A stretch of 64,000 bases of DNA from Ulota crispa. Lineage: Eukaryota > Streptophyta > Bryopsida > Orthotrichales > Orthotrichaceae. The notes under the pieces were generated by a model that worked only from the letters and a program-made list of their open reading frames with translations, made no database searches and was not told the origin of the DNA. Where the stretch lies: positions 4,373,230 through 4,437,229 of the forward strand of contig OY987249.1 of NCBI GenBank assembly GCA_963920765.1, given 5' to 3'. A program made the translations under genes and the position numbers. Of the stretch, positions 1 to 11,125 are shown piece after piece (the first letter of the stretch is position 1; each line of letters opens with the position of its first letter).

Positions 1-1148
1 AATGGCAAGATGGAAAGAGCCCTTGCCCTCTAACTGTCTTGCAGTCAAGCACTAACTGACAACCTTTCTAGAGCTTGGGTTACAACTGGATTGGGGATGC
101 TATGAAGAATGGTTATGAAATGGTTTGTGAATGGACCCCTTCAAGTCATAGAAGAAAAGGTGAATTCAATTGTAAGAGCCAATCATACTCTTCAACTTCA
201 TTTATCTCTTCACATCTTGCAAGGGGATGCTTTATGAGAGACCTAGAGTCACAAATAGGTGTGTACTACAAATAACTTTGAAAATTCATTAACAATTCAA
301 TAATGCTTCAAAAAATATGAAAATAATCATTTCTCTTTGATTCAAAATTGGGCAAACACTACAAAGGAAGAGTGGTTTAATTGATTGGAACTTGATAGAG
401 ATTTCTCTGAACTAACAGGAATGTTAGATTGACTGTCTCCCTTGTCAATTTTTCCTAGGAATTCTACTTTTTCAGATGTCGGGCTCCTCATGTTCTAAAA
501 GGATGACAGATATTCCAAAAAGAGAATTCAGCGCTTAAAGCGGCACAAAAAAGAATAAAACAAATAGTGAAGTGTGCTTCCTTCATATTTACAATTCGGC
601 CTCTTTATAGAAAATCATGACCACCTACTAAAAGCTGTCTCTATTCACGGCAGTCACACTCCCTTCACACGGTGAAAACGCGGAATAAATGGAAACAATA
701 CATTCAAAATTTTGTCCTTCACACAAAATAATCATAAGTTGTGGTAGATTCCATGTATTTTCAGCACAATTCCATGAGGTAATCCGTAGATATTACACGC
801 AGTAAATTTCTTGAAACATATATGACAATCTTTAGGTGCTTCCTTACACTGAAACTACTGCTACTTCTCCTTCAATGAACAGTCAGAGGTACCACCAAAA
901 TTCAGCAATGTTCCATCCTCACTATTGCTGTCTTCATCGACTAACACATTTTTGTGCATATTAGTGCCTCCACCTACACTAGATCGTGATTGCCTTCATA
1001 GTTGCTCGAACTAAACACCCCCCGTTTGCTCACTGCCAATGCTGTCGTCTTTTTTATCTCCGCTCCCTTCCCTATAGTTTAATCCTTCTTCTCTTGAAGG
1101 TTGCTACTCAACACACCCTTCGTGAAGATGGCGGGATGCGGCTGCATG
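1..1148. other. No gene recognised
   Basis: AT-rich sequence with only short frames (75-275 and 986-1213 on the plus strand) that show no family resemblance, no supporting splice sites and no composition change. I see no terminal repeats of a mobile element here. The right end runs into the decayed CACTA fragment on the minus strand. Confidence 0.5.
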
Positions 1149-1769
1149 TCAACCTCCTCGACCCTGTCGTACATTGGTCAAATGTTCACCACTCCTACAT
1201 ACGTTTCGTCTAGCAGCATTTCTGCTTTGATTTTCTGAAGTCCAGTCTGACCTACCTTGTCTTTGAATTAATACTTTTTTCATTACTACATTCCTCCCTG
1301 ACAATGGTGCTGAAGTTTGATTCTCTCCTAGCTCTTCAAGCTGCTGTAAGCCAGTATAATCATCAGTTTGTCCCATGCCACATAATGTGGTGTCAAAACT
1401 CTCCTCAATGCTTGGCAAGATACGCCTTTCCTAAACCTCCTTCTTCAGCACTACTTTCTATCCAAGTGCACTCTCATCATCAAAATAAAACAATGGTTCA
1501 ATATGGGTTGGAAATGCAAAGCTATCACAATCAAATCTATATCTTTGTTTATAATTTGCCAAGGTGAAGCCCCACTTGTTTTTTTTTATAGTTGCATTTA
1601 CTTCCACGTAGTTCGCCTTCAAAAAATCGCAAATTAATAGAACCAAAGAATGCCTTCGATAATCTAGCTTTAAAATTTCCTCAATGTGTCCAACGTACTG
1701 CACATCTGCATTAACTATATTACCGTCACGTTGCCCATTCTTGCAAGCTTGTATAAAAATTGCAGCCAT
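1149..1769 (-). pseudogene. CACTA transposase C-terminal region (DUF4216), decayed
   Basis: Two frames in one phase (1769-1461 and 1418-1152) join into a single minus-strand reading frame broken only by TAG at 1458-1460 and TAG at 1431-1433, ending at a TGA at 1149. The first part is DUF4216: it matches the copy at 34465-33812 residue by residue in the segments around NGQRDGNIVNADVQYVGHI, LKLDYRRHS and KKNKWGFTLANY. DUF4216 lies downstream of the transposase and DUF4218 domains in plant CACTA (En/Spm) elements; its biochemical role is not known. The end is Gly/Arg-rich, as in the other copy. Against that copy the first TAG falls at a Trp position and the second at an Arg position. I infer that this is the 3' end of the old element whose TNP2 lies at 24.2 kb and DUF4218 at 7.7 kb. 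Confidence 0.85.
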
Positions 1770-2039
1770 GCCGCTGTCTGCAGCTTTTAGTTTCTATTCT
1801 ACACTAATCACTCAATAGTGATGACCAAAAGAGTTCATGGACTTATAAGAAGTAGCAATTGTTTCTGGTCCTCCCACCATATCTACAACTTTAGAAGATA
1901 TGACAATTCCAGATTTTTCATGTTGCCTTCTTTTGTCAAGCGTCTATTTCCCAAATTTAGGTAGAATTTCCAAGCTATCAGGAAAAGAGAAATGTGTTCT
2001 CCTACATTTTTGTCGCTGCTGGCTACAGTGTCCAAATTG
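1770..2039. other. Upstream flank of the DUF4216 remnant
   Basis: AT-rich. The minus-strand frame of the DUF4216 copy can be followed a little way into it without a clear start. No other feature is supported. Confidence 0.4.
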
Positions 2040-2460
2040 AGATCCTTCTATCATGTAGATACTTATTATTTATTTATATTTGTATTGATTTCAATAAATC
2101 AACAATCGAGGAAAAAATGGTGGTTGTAGTGAGAACCACGGTTTTGTGACAGCACTGCAGCCATAGATTCCAATACGATGTGCCGTTTTGTCGCATGCAC
2201 AGCTCAAGAGGGTAGGTAGCAGGTTGGCTAGATCAATTTCTTACCTTACTAGTTGTCAAGCCGTAGGCCACCATCACCGCTTGAAAAATCTAATGGGGTT
2301 CAAATCCAAACCGGCGGGCAAGCAGAGATGACCGCTTCTCCAACCAACTAAGTCCATAATTTGGCAACTAAAGACAAACGTTTGATGCTATTATATGCTC
2401 GTAAAGGCACGTGGCCACTTTATGGTGGTGTTTATTTTGTAATTATACCTTTTATATGTT
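2040..2460 (+). repeat. Dispersed repeat with tRNA-like boxes, copy 1
   Basis: This segment is homologous, with many substitutions, to the reverse complement of about 23085-22640. Shared landmarks in order are ATCCTTCTATCATGTAGATA, a TTGATTTCAATAAATCAA-like stretch, GCATGCACAGCTCA followed by GGTAGGTAGCAGGTT, and GGTTCAAATCC. CAGCTCA..GGTAGG resembles a pol III A box and GGTTCAAATCC a B box, but they are over 100 bp apart, too far for a typical tRNA promoter. It may be a SINE-derived part of a larger element, since both copies are followed by the same ~180-bp tandem array. No coding capacity is visible. Confidence 0.6.
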
Positions 2461-2659
2461 TATCTAGATGTTTTGGGAGCTCATATATTTTGTCTTTGTT
2501 TTAATAAAATACTAAAGATTTAGAAGTGAATGGAAAAAATGTGAAAAAAAAGAGGATATGGCATCTATGGTGGGATTAAAATAGAGAGAGACATGGGCTG
2601 ATGTGCTCCACCCTCCTATCTTAGATACAGTCAAAATTAAAGAGTAGAGATTTTTTAGT

Positions 2660-3600
2660 ATATTAGAAGTTAGTGTATGAATATTGGTTGGAAGAGAGAA
2701 GAAATTTTGAAACTTTGATGTGAAAGACCTTTTTGTGTATACATGATTTTAAATAGAAATTTGAAGGAGTTGTTCCTTGTATGATTACCTTTTTAAAATG
2801 AATTTGCAAGTTTGATTTGAAATTGTGATGCTAAAGTTATGAATATTTGAATTTTGGAATAAAAAAGCCAAACTATGAAGAAAGGCTGAGACTTTGACAA
2901 GCCATAGCTTATGATCTATATATCATTTTGCAACAAGATTTAAAGAAAGTGTTCATTATAGTCTTAGCTTTCTAGAAAATCCAACTTGAGATTTAAAGCT
3001 TGAAGAAGAAAGTTATGGAGGTGTGGAGGATTAGAGGTGGTTGCCCTTTTATTAGAAGAAGGCCAAAATTTTGAAGAACTACAACTTTTGGACAATATAG
3101 AATTTTTTTTTCAGATTTTTAAGAGTAATATTTTATTATCATAGCTTTTTAAAATAATTTCAATCATTCTATTTGGAGTCTTATTGAAAAAGTTATAGTA
3201 TGTAAAAGTTGGAGGTTTGGGTGCTCTCTAAAAAAATCAAGATCTACACTTTGATTTATTTGAACTTTTGGGCAAAGTTTTATTTTGGAGTGAAAATTTT
3301 AAAAATTGTAGCCAGGGGTATCATCTTTTCAAATAAATATTATGTTTTTATAGATGATGTGTAGAACAAAAGTTATAGAGGTTTATAGAGGCTATGTTTA
3401 CGTTGCAAGAAAAAAAAACCTTTACTTTAAACTCACATAATTTTTAGACAATAGCTTAAATTAAATTGAAATTTAAAAGAATGTTAGAAGATTAGAAGAG
3501 CTTTTCAAATTGCTCTTATACTTAACATTTTGAATTTTTGAGCCATCTGTAGCACTAGATTGAAGATTTCAGCCTTTCTAGAACTTGTTATTTGTAATTT
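2660..3600 (+). repeat. ~180-bp tandem repeat array, copy 1
   Basis: Degenerate tandem array. The motif AGTTATGG/AGTTATAG recurs at about 2834, 3011, 3191 and 3371, giving spacings of 177, 180 and 180 bp. Each unit also carries a pyrimidine/purine block such as GAGGTGGTTGCCC or GAGGTTTGGGTGC about 25 bp further on. The array at 21540-22440 contains the same unit in the opposite orientation (3011-3260 aligns with the reverse complement of 21920-21660). Units have diverged strongly, so the array is old. A 180-bp period is typical of plant satellites, but this one is short and sits inside a mobile composite repeat. Confidence 0.7.
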
Positions 3601-5525
3601 TTTCCATTGTTTTTATTGAAATATGAAGACTTGAAGACATGAAGACTTGAAGATGAATATTTTGGGTTTATTTTTTATATATGTGTGAAATGTGGCTTTG
3701 TTATTTTTAATTGGTTTTAGAGGCTCATTTGTTAATACATTTCCATTATATTTTGTAAACCTTGTTGAGGTCAGTTTGGGTTAAACCAAACTTAATCCCA
3801 TTTATTGTTGTGGTGACAAAGTGGGATTGATCACCTACATGGTCAAGACTTGTTCTGTTATCACGATTTGAAGTTTTAACTTGCAGATTGTAAATTTGAT
3901 TTTAGAATCCCGTCATATAAACGGCAGCTCGTATGTCTGATGTTTCAATCTATTCATACCGTATCCAGTGAGCTTTTATCTTTACTTTGACCCTTATACC
4001 CCTAGAGCCAGCCACATGATAGGCCAACGGAAGACTAATTATTATAGATTTAAAAAGTGAAGATTAAGACCGACAATGATTCTTAGTCAGTGACGCACAA
4101 TCGCAGCGAGACATCTTGCGTGTTCTCAAGGCACACTCCTTTCAACCCAACAGCGATATAGATCTTTCTATCGCTCTTGTTCCTTTGTCGCTTCCTTATA
4201 TCGACTGTACAAAAGACATAAGAGAAACAACATCGTTAGATACAATAGCTGTTTGTACATAGCCTGGCCATGTTGTGAAAAACAAGAAACAACTTCATAT
4301 TGAATGATTGATATTTCTAAAATAATATTCAAAATTGGGATAACTACAATGTTATCTTACATAGATCAATCTATAGCCCCTGAGCTCATTTCACATCACT
4401 AATATAACCTAAAAAGGGTCACTATTTTATTGCATGACTTAATACATGACATTTGAAATTATGCTTTTATTATGAAAAAAGAATTTCAAAATTAGCACTC
4501 ATCCTTTGACGTTTCTCAGCTTCCATGTAATAGTATAGGGCTTGCATAGAATTGAAATTCATTGAATTCTGGTTTTGTGAACTTTGAATTCATAAAGTTT
4601 GCACTACCATTCTTCTTGTCCTCTGAAAAATACTTGTGGCGTGTACTGAATCACACAAATTTCACATAAATAACATCAAAAACCGCCTAATAATACAGTC
4701 CTTTACAAGACACATCATACTCTTTGAAACACTTAACCTCATGTTAATTGACGTCTACCAATTCAAATTCCAGACATATTCACAAACGTACGATTCTCCT
4801 GGACTAAAATCCCCATCAACCAGTCTAATATAACAACCATTACAGCAAAAACATGTCTTTTTTCATTGCTGTAATTACATCTTCTTTATCTTAACGCAAG
4901 TGAAGTCTGTAAAACAAGTTCAACACCAATAATGACGACTACCTACTTCCTAATAATCCTCCGTAACCCTTAAAGGACCGAGAAGCCTTTTGCGTCCAAT
5001 ACAGTATTTGGTATTTTATTGTATTTGGAATGCATCCACAGCTTTATTACATTTGAGATCAACAAAGAAGTTAGAATTTAGATTTCTGCGATTCTAGTGA
5101 GGTTCTCAACATTCCTAATTAATTTTTTTTATTGTAAACAAATGCTAGTTATATGGCAACGTATATACTATGTATTACATAGTGCGGACCTTCAAGGGTT
5201 AATTTCAAGTAATATATACACTTTAACGTTTTTTAAATTGGATTAGACACACGTTATAGATTTCAAATTCTACTTCATTGGTGACTCAGACTGCATTAAT
5301 AAAATTATACTTCAACATTCTTTTCATTTTTGCTATTCAATCACTATAACCAAGCATGCTGAATATTCACAAATGCTCAATTATAAAATTCTTTGTACAT
5401 AATTTTGTGCATGAAATGTTCATTTTATAGTACTCCTTACATATGTGTATGAAGGCATGACCAGCTCGAGATTACTAATTACTCAATTGATACACTCTGG
5501 CCCATTAAAATAGCACATTAATATG
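3601..5525. other. No gene recognised
   Basis: AT-rich intergenic DNA. The only frame of note (4636-4833 plus) has no alignment support or splice context. Near 3620-3650 there is a short GAAGACTTGAAGACATGAAG-type repeat. I see no TIRs or RNA genes. Confidence 0.5.
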
Positions 5526-6248
5526 TAGGGAATTGATATGTGTACCACACCCCATACTAGATTTTAGATTTCTACCATCAAAAATCTAAATATGAGAATT
5601 TGGAAATCAAATTTGGACTTAAAGACCATGATTTATTCTAAAGCCATAAAAAAAGATGCAATTTAACATCATCCAATGAAAAATCTTATTTGTATTTCAA
5701 ACCAAAGTAAAAGTAACAGTTTTCTCCCTAGCTACACTTTTTCATTGGGTGTTGTTCAATTGCCACTTTCTTTTATGGTTTAGGGAGAGGCTTAGAAACT
5801 TTGAGTTCTATTCTCTTCTAGAACGAACATGGATGGCACAAAATCACGCATACTTTGTCCATTAGCTTATAGAAGAAAAGTGCGCAGCAAACCAACAAAA
5901 AATCTAGGCGCACAAAAATAGATAGATTTTTTTTCATATATATTCTAAAATGCAGAAAAGTAAAAAAAAATCTTTTTTTTAGCTCTTCAAATCCATTTTA
6001 TTATGCTTTGTTTTCCTTTTTTTTCCAAAAAATTACCATTCATTATTTAAGAAAAGAAAAACATAAATAGAAATTAACGCTCTATTTGCTGCACAAATGT
6101 ATGGCAAATCAAGTTTGGCTTCATAGTCTCTAAGTCCTAATTTGATTTCCAGATTCTCAAATTTAGCTTTTTCATGGTGGAAATTTAAAATCTAGTATGG
6201 GGTGTGGTACAATAATTGAAAGGGTGTGGTACACACATCAATTCCCTA
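5526..6248. mobile_element. MITE with long terminal inverted repeats (~110 bp)
   Basis: The left end starts TAGGGAATTGATATGTGTAC and continues ACCACACCCCATACTAGATT; the right end is its reverse complement, finishing ATCAATTCCCTA. Inverted identity extends over roughly 110 bp (5526-5640 versus 6118-6248) with scattered substitutions. The right arm carries an extra ~22-bp segment that duplicates the ACCACACCC block. The middle (5641-6117) is AT-rich and non-coding. Flanks are TA-rich (left ATATG, right TATATG), so the exact target duplication is uncertain; TA is possible. Structure fits a non-autonomous DNA transposon; the superfamily is not determined. Confidence 0.8.
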
Positions 6249-6854
6249 TATATGCAAGGTCAATATATAAACCTCTAAACCGATGCGTAACACAAATAAA
6301 TCATACTGGCCGTGGATTTAATCCATACTCTTTACTTACAAAGATTTTTAGAGAAATCCACAATGACTGCTCCTTCAACCCTAAGGGACAAGGACATTAC
6401 TCACTATTGACTCCTTGAGACCATTTAACTAATACATTGAAGCATCTCTTGAAACTACATAGAATTGACAAATTGCTTCTACCCCATAAATGTAAACTTA
6501 ACCAAAACCCAAATTATAGCAAACTTTGACCATTTCCTTCCTCAACATGTGGTATCCTCTTTTATTAAGATTTTCAATATGACGGCGGACTGGACGTCAA
6601 CTGATTTCACTTCCACTCCAACATTTGCATAAACTATCTGTCATTACTAACTTCTTATAACAAAATCCTTTACATTTGACATTTCATTGTCCAATAGCCA
6701 CCTGTTAATATCAATTAATGTTAAACTGAATGAAAAAAGTATAAAATTCCAAATTTGCTTAGGTACAGGGTAATTGTAACTTACCTCCTATAAACTTGCA
6801 TGTATATTGTGTTATCCATAACAAAATTCTGAATGAGTTTTCAAAATTCATAGC
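6249..6854. other. No gene recognised; possible intron or 3' flank of old CACTA gene
   Basis: No supported coding segment. It lies downstream of the DUF4218 remnant on the minus strand, where the big element has an intron and then DUF4216. Confidence 0.4.
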
Positions 6855-7660
6855 TCATGTTATGTTTCTTTTTGCTGTGCTGCATTTCCTCATCAAACAT
6901 TGCCGGCTCTTCTTTGTCGTCCCAAGCTCCTCTTTGCATGGTGGCATGGGTGTATACTTTGACATGTACTTGTTCAAGAACCCAATAGATTTGTCACGCA
7001 AATACCCATATGCGATGCTACCCTCAGGTTTGGCTTTGTTCTTGACATATCCCTTTAGCACTTTCATGAAGCCCTCAAAAGGGTACATCCAGTGCGCATG
7101 AACGGGGCCACAAATAAATAGTTCTTGGATTAAATGGATAAGGAAATGCATCATCATCACAAATATAGAAGGTGGAAATTCCTTTCTAAAGTACAAAGAG
7201 TTTTAGCCACCTCTTTAAGCAAAGCCTCTTTCTGGTCAATAACAACTATTTTGGAACATAGTATTTGGAAAAACCTGCTTAATCGCATCACAGCTCCTAC
7301 AACAGTTGCCTCTCCAATTCCTTGTAAATACAATGGAAGTACCTGTTGCATAAGAATGTGGAAGTCATGGGTCTTCAATCCCCTTAGCTTACCATCTTGA
7401 ATCTTTTTTCCCAAAGGTGTGACATAGTTAGATGGAAACTTGATTTTTCCCAATGTCCTCAAGAATTGCTCCTGCTCCCGTTTTGTCAATACATAGGGGG
7501 CATTTTGGCATGAAGAATGACTTGTCTGTTGAATGAGGTTGTAGGTGCAGATGATGTTTGATATTGCAAATGCGCATATCTTCCCTTGATTTCACGCCAC
7601 CTGTGTCTCCAAACAAAGTCCGCACAATGTTCTCGCAAACATTCTTCTCACAATGCATTA
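6855..7660 (-). pseudogene. CACTA TNP2 C-terminus and DUF4218, two frameshifts
   Basis: Three overlapping minus-strand frames tile one ancestral protein: 7658-about 7485 (MHCEKNVCENIVRTLFGD and following, the end of the transposase core), 7489-about 7190 (FLRTLGKIKFPSN, HDFHILMQQVLPLYL, VMRLSRFFQ), and about 7196-6855 (EFPPSIFVMMMHFLIHL, ELFICGPVHAHWMYPFE, GYVKNKAKPEGSIA). The last part is the DUF4218 domain of plant CACTA elements, with its GPVHxxWMYPFE and KNKxKPEGSIA signatures. The frame changes near 7480 and near 7190, so the copy is dead. It aligns along its length with the copy at 35970-35024, which makes it a useful reference: here HVLMQ is followed by a CAG Gln where the other copy has TAG. 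Confidence 0.9.
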
Positions 7661-7700
7661 CATCAAGGGTATGTCGTATTGGAAGAATCTACAAAAAAAA

Positions 7701-7703
<3 letters not shown>

Positions 7704-7734
<31 letters not shown>
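7704..7734. repeat. (AT)n microsatellite
   Basis: Perfect AT dinucleotide run of about 31 bp preceded by an A-run; it lies just upstream (minus-strand sense) of the DUF4218 remnant. Confidence 0.95.
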
Positions 7735-7737
<3 letters not shown>

Positions 7738-9126
7738 ATGCTATATAATCCTTTAATTAAGTTGAGGGAACAACAAATTACATGAATAACCCATCCTATG
7801 TTAGGACATAGATACTGATTTTTTAAAATTATATCAATGACTCCCTTCACCATGATACATATTTGGGTACAATAAAATTTTGTTACATTTCCTTAATGCG
7901 GAATACTCTCAAGTTAGGGAGACAAGATGGTTTTCACTCTCGCAAAGTCATTGACTTAATGCTGCAAATTTGCAAACTTGGCCCTGCCATCCATAATTGA
8001 TTATGTATTGATAACACCAAATTTAAGCCCTAACATAGTTAGCTATATTATGCAATATATTAAGCAACACCTTGAAACTAGAAACCTACAAAATAGTGTC
8101 AGCAATAAAAGCTCAAATGAAATAACAAGGATCAGTGATACCACTACATTATACAACGTGAAGGTAGTCAAATTATCAATACAAAACAGCACTTACTAAC
8201 ACTGATTCCGCTTTCCAAAATATTAATGACCTTCTCAAACATTTGACCAGCATGAGTTTGTAACAATACATGCCATGACAAAAAACCCTTGCTACCAAAC
8301 TTAAAGTGAAATTTTGGCACTCAGTATTTCCACAGTAATGTCCTTACAAGGGGGATTGCTATTTAGTGAGCACAAAGCACAGAGCACAGAGCCATAAGCC
8401 TAAATTATTGAGAAAATTTTATGAAAATTCTATACTCGTGGATAGAAGTACCTAAAACCGTGGGAAAACTTTGGGCAAAGACTTAGATGATTTATGCCCA
8501 AAAATTTGGACTATGCAAGTGGTTTATTTGAATAAATTGTTTGCAAAAATGGAATTCTTCAAATTGTGGAAGGTGCTAACTAAAAGCGTGGTCTTGGGGT
8601 AGGCATTGAAATAGAAGATGTAAGCCAAAGAAATTGTAAGGTTTAGGGTAGAAATTAGGGAAAAATCATTTCTATAAAATGGACAAATTGCATACAAACA
8701 ATGGTGAAGAGCAAAGACATAAAATTTAAAAATTAACCCATAATAGTGGTTGTCAGCGTATTTGGGAGATTGAAGTGAGTGAAATAGAAAAACCTATATA
8801 TTAGACCTTATACAAGAACAAGCTTTAGAAGAACAAATCACCAAATTAGCAAAACTATGAAAATTAAAGAGCAAAGAAGAAGTAATATGACGTAGTTCCA
8901 ATGAGCAAATGCAAGTTTCCAAAACTAGTGATCAACACAAGAAACAAAGAAGAAATCAAATGAGAGCATACTTAACATAGTTAGAGACACCCAAAAAAAT
9001 TCATTGAAAACAAAATAAGAGAGTTTCTGAACTCTCTAATATGAGGCTAATGAAGGAACATTCTCCAAATTATTAGAACTATTGTCCAAGTTCACAATTG
9101 AAAGTGATAGGGAACTTGACAAAGAG
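7735..9126. other. No gene recognised
   Basis: AT-rich sequence. The frame at 7978-8199 has no recognisable product. A short GCACAGAGCACAGAGC duplication is near 8370-8390. From about 9050 the sequence may be the 3' flank of the methyltransferase-like gene on the minus strand. Confidence 0.45.
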
Positions 9127-9277
9127 CACTACAAGGAAAACTGTCCAAAATGACACAAAATATGTCCAAATCAGCGTGGCTAAATCTATAGAAATTGTCC
9201 AATTTGACAATTTATTGTTATTTTGGACACATTTAGTCAATTTGGACATGTCAATTATGACACAATTTCTTGTAGTA
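9127..9277. mobile_element. Miniature CACTA element, 151 bp, with 3-bp target duplication
   Basis: Starts CACTACAAGGAAA and ends TTTCTTGTAGTA, inverted ends typical of the CACTA superfamily (one terminal mismatch). Flanking bases GAG occur at 9124-9126 and 9278-9280, the 3-bp duplication CACTA transposases make. The interior holds repeated subterminal motifs TGTCCAAA or TTTGGACA in both orientations, likely transposase-binding sites by analogy with En/Spm. It has no coding capacity and must be moved in trans. It sits in the last recognisable exon of the methyltransferase-like gene on the minus strand, splitting it. Confidence 0.9.
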
Positions 9278-9280
9278 GAG

Positions 9281-10782
9281 ATTCCTCTAACACTCAAGCT
9301 AGCCTACACAGAAGCTTTTGCCTTTCTTGAATTAGACTCCATTGCAAAAATTTGGAGAAAGCAACGCATTCTAGAATCTCCACAGAAAGGCCTCAAAGAT
9401 TTTTCAACTACGCCATATTTTTCCATGACTTGGGTTGTGGCCTTTGCATAACAAGGCATCACAAAATTGTCTTCTATGCTTAAGCTGCAAAAACATAGTT
9501 TAGAATTTAGGATCAAGAACAAATTTACATGATAAAGAATCAAAAAAGAAAAGACGTTAGAAAGGAAGGGAGAAATTTACTTACAGAATTGATTGAGGAA
9601 AACATGTATATCTTCTTTGTCAAAATTTGCCTCCTTGGAATCAACTAAAGGAGTTGGTGAAGATACTCCCTGCCTCTTAGCAAAACTAGTTGTAGCCTCT
9701 CACGCCATAGGCAACAAATGATTGTCAAAAACAAGCCTATCCTCCTCCATGGCAACTATGCGTCGACTTGAATCACAACAAGCCTGAATGCTACCTCCTG
9801 CAAACAACAACAAGCAAACATTGGGAAATAAAGCACATACTATATCAAAAGATATAAAATATAGAAGATTAGTAAATGATGTACCGCATGCAGCTGTACA
9901 ATCAATCACAACATCTCCAGGGAGAGTAGTAGCCTGAACTAGTAGTTGCAAAAGGACCACATCTTTTTTAAGTGCACCCCTTAAGGGCTGGTCCTTGAAA
10001 TGAACTTGTGTATCCTTTGTGACACAATTCAAGAGAATGTCGTCTTTGCCAACATTAATACCTATAACCTTAGCCTCAGGATTCCTCTAAATTGAAAGTT
10101 TGACCGCAACGGCGCTTTTAGATTATGCACAAGTAACTTGATAGTAAATTGAAGTGTCTGCAAGTATATAGGAGAAGTTGTTAGTATCCAAGCATGTAGA
10201 AGAACACTTTAAGTTCAAACATTGAAAAATCAATGGAAGAATCCACTTACTACTTTTGCATAGTCACTTGCATTTGTGAGATGCATTTAGTTTGTTCCAA
10301 ACCACTTTTTGTGTAACTTGAACCCAAATGTCTTGAGTAAGCGCTTGACACAATGATCCATCTCATCATAGGAGGCGTGAAATAATATCACAGCTCCATA
10401 ATCGTGTAAAAAATTTGCATCAAAATCTAGAATACTTTCTAGATATCTAGGTTTCTTGACATTCCATAATGGAACCTCAGATTAGGTCCAGAAAGCCTTG
10501 GAATTGGAAGGTCTTGCATCCAAAAGATCCAAAATGACAATATCACAACCATTCTTCAAACCTAGAATTCCATCAAACACTCAAGCCTGGGTACCTTGAT
10601 TCTACAATCACGACAAATTTGCTGCAATGAGTACATAACATCAAAATGATTTGCTTCACTTCTACAATTTGGCCATGCTCATACTCCAGTTCTTGTTTTG
10701 CTAGACAACATTGCATACATGGACACACTCTCTTGCTAAGACTATGCCATTGGCAGTCAGGCCATCTTTGAACCCTTATCAA
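9281..10782 (-). pseudogene. Beta-class amino DNA methyltransferase-like gene, split and decayed
   Basis: Gene remnant with four exons and three short GT-AG introns. Exon a, 10782-10251: a Cys cluster CQWHSLSKRVCPCMQC, then SKFVVIVESRYPG, NGCDIVILDLLDARP and DYGAVILFHAS. Intron 10250-10158 (GTAAGT...TTGCAG). Exon b, 10157-9885: PLRGALKKDVVLLQLL and PGDVVIDCTAACG. Intron 9884-9798. Exon c, 9797-9585: GSIQACCDSSRRIVAMEED. Intron 9584-9485. Exon d, 9484-9281. Removing the second intron joins DCTAACG to GSIQAC and gives an AdoMet motif I followed by an acidic strand end. The order, a motif-IV-like DIVILD strand first and motif I last, is that of beta-class N4-cytosine/N6-adenine methyltransferases, but the canonical (D/N/S)PP(Y/W) is replaced by DLLDARP. 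Frameshifts near 10577 and 10095 and stops including TAA near 10494 and 10288 and TGA near 9700 make it inactive. Function is inferred from motifs only. Confidence 0.55.
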
Positions 10783-10832
10783 CTATGCTATTAGAGTGGG
10801 TCCAAATTTGACCACGTGACCCACAAAGGCAG

Positions 10833-11125
10833 AAGGTCTTGAACCGCCGCGGCTCCTCTCTTGTGCACAAGAGTGATCTCCTAGAGAGCCAAGTTGTGCC
10901 ATGGTGGAGACGGTAGGCAGGATGCGCTCCAAGACTTGAAGGTTCTAGATCCCCTCTCTTGCTGACAAGAGTGAGTTTTCAAAGAGCCAAGTCCTGCTGA
11001 GGCGGAAGTGGTAGGCAAAAGATGGTCCAAAACTTGAAGGTTCCTAACCCCTCTCTCGTGCATGAGAGTGCCAAACTTAACTCCCAAGTCGTGTAGCTGC
11101 TGGCGGTAAATAATGCAAATGATCC
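10833..11125. repeat. 97-98-bp tandem repeat, 3 units
   Basis: CCTCTCTTG or its variant recurs at 10855, 10953 and 11050 (spacings 98 and 97). Each unit also has CAAGAG, a GAGCCAAGT block and GGTAGGCA. It is richer in G+C than its surroundings. It lies just upstream (minus-strand sense) of the methyltransferase-like gene, which loses its reading frame here, so it may be its promoter-side flank or part of the same mobile element. Confidence 0.8.
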
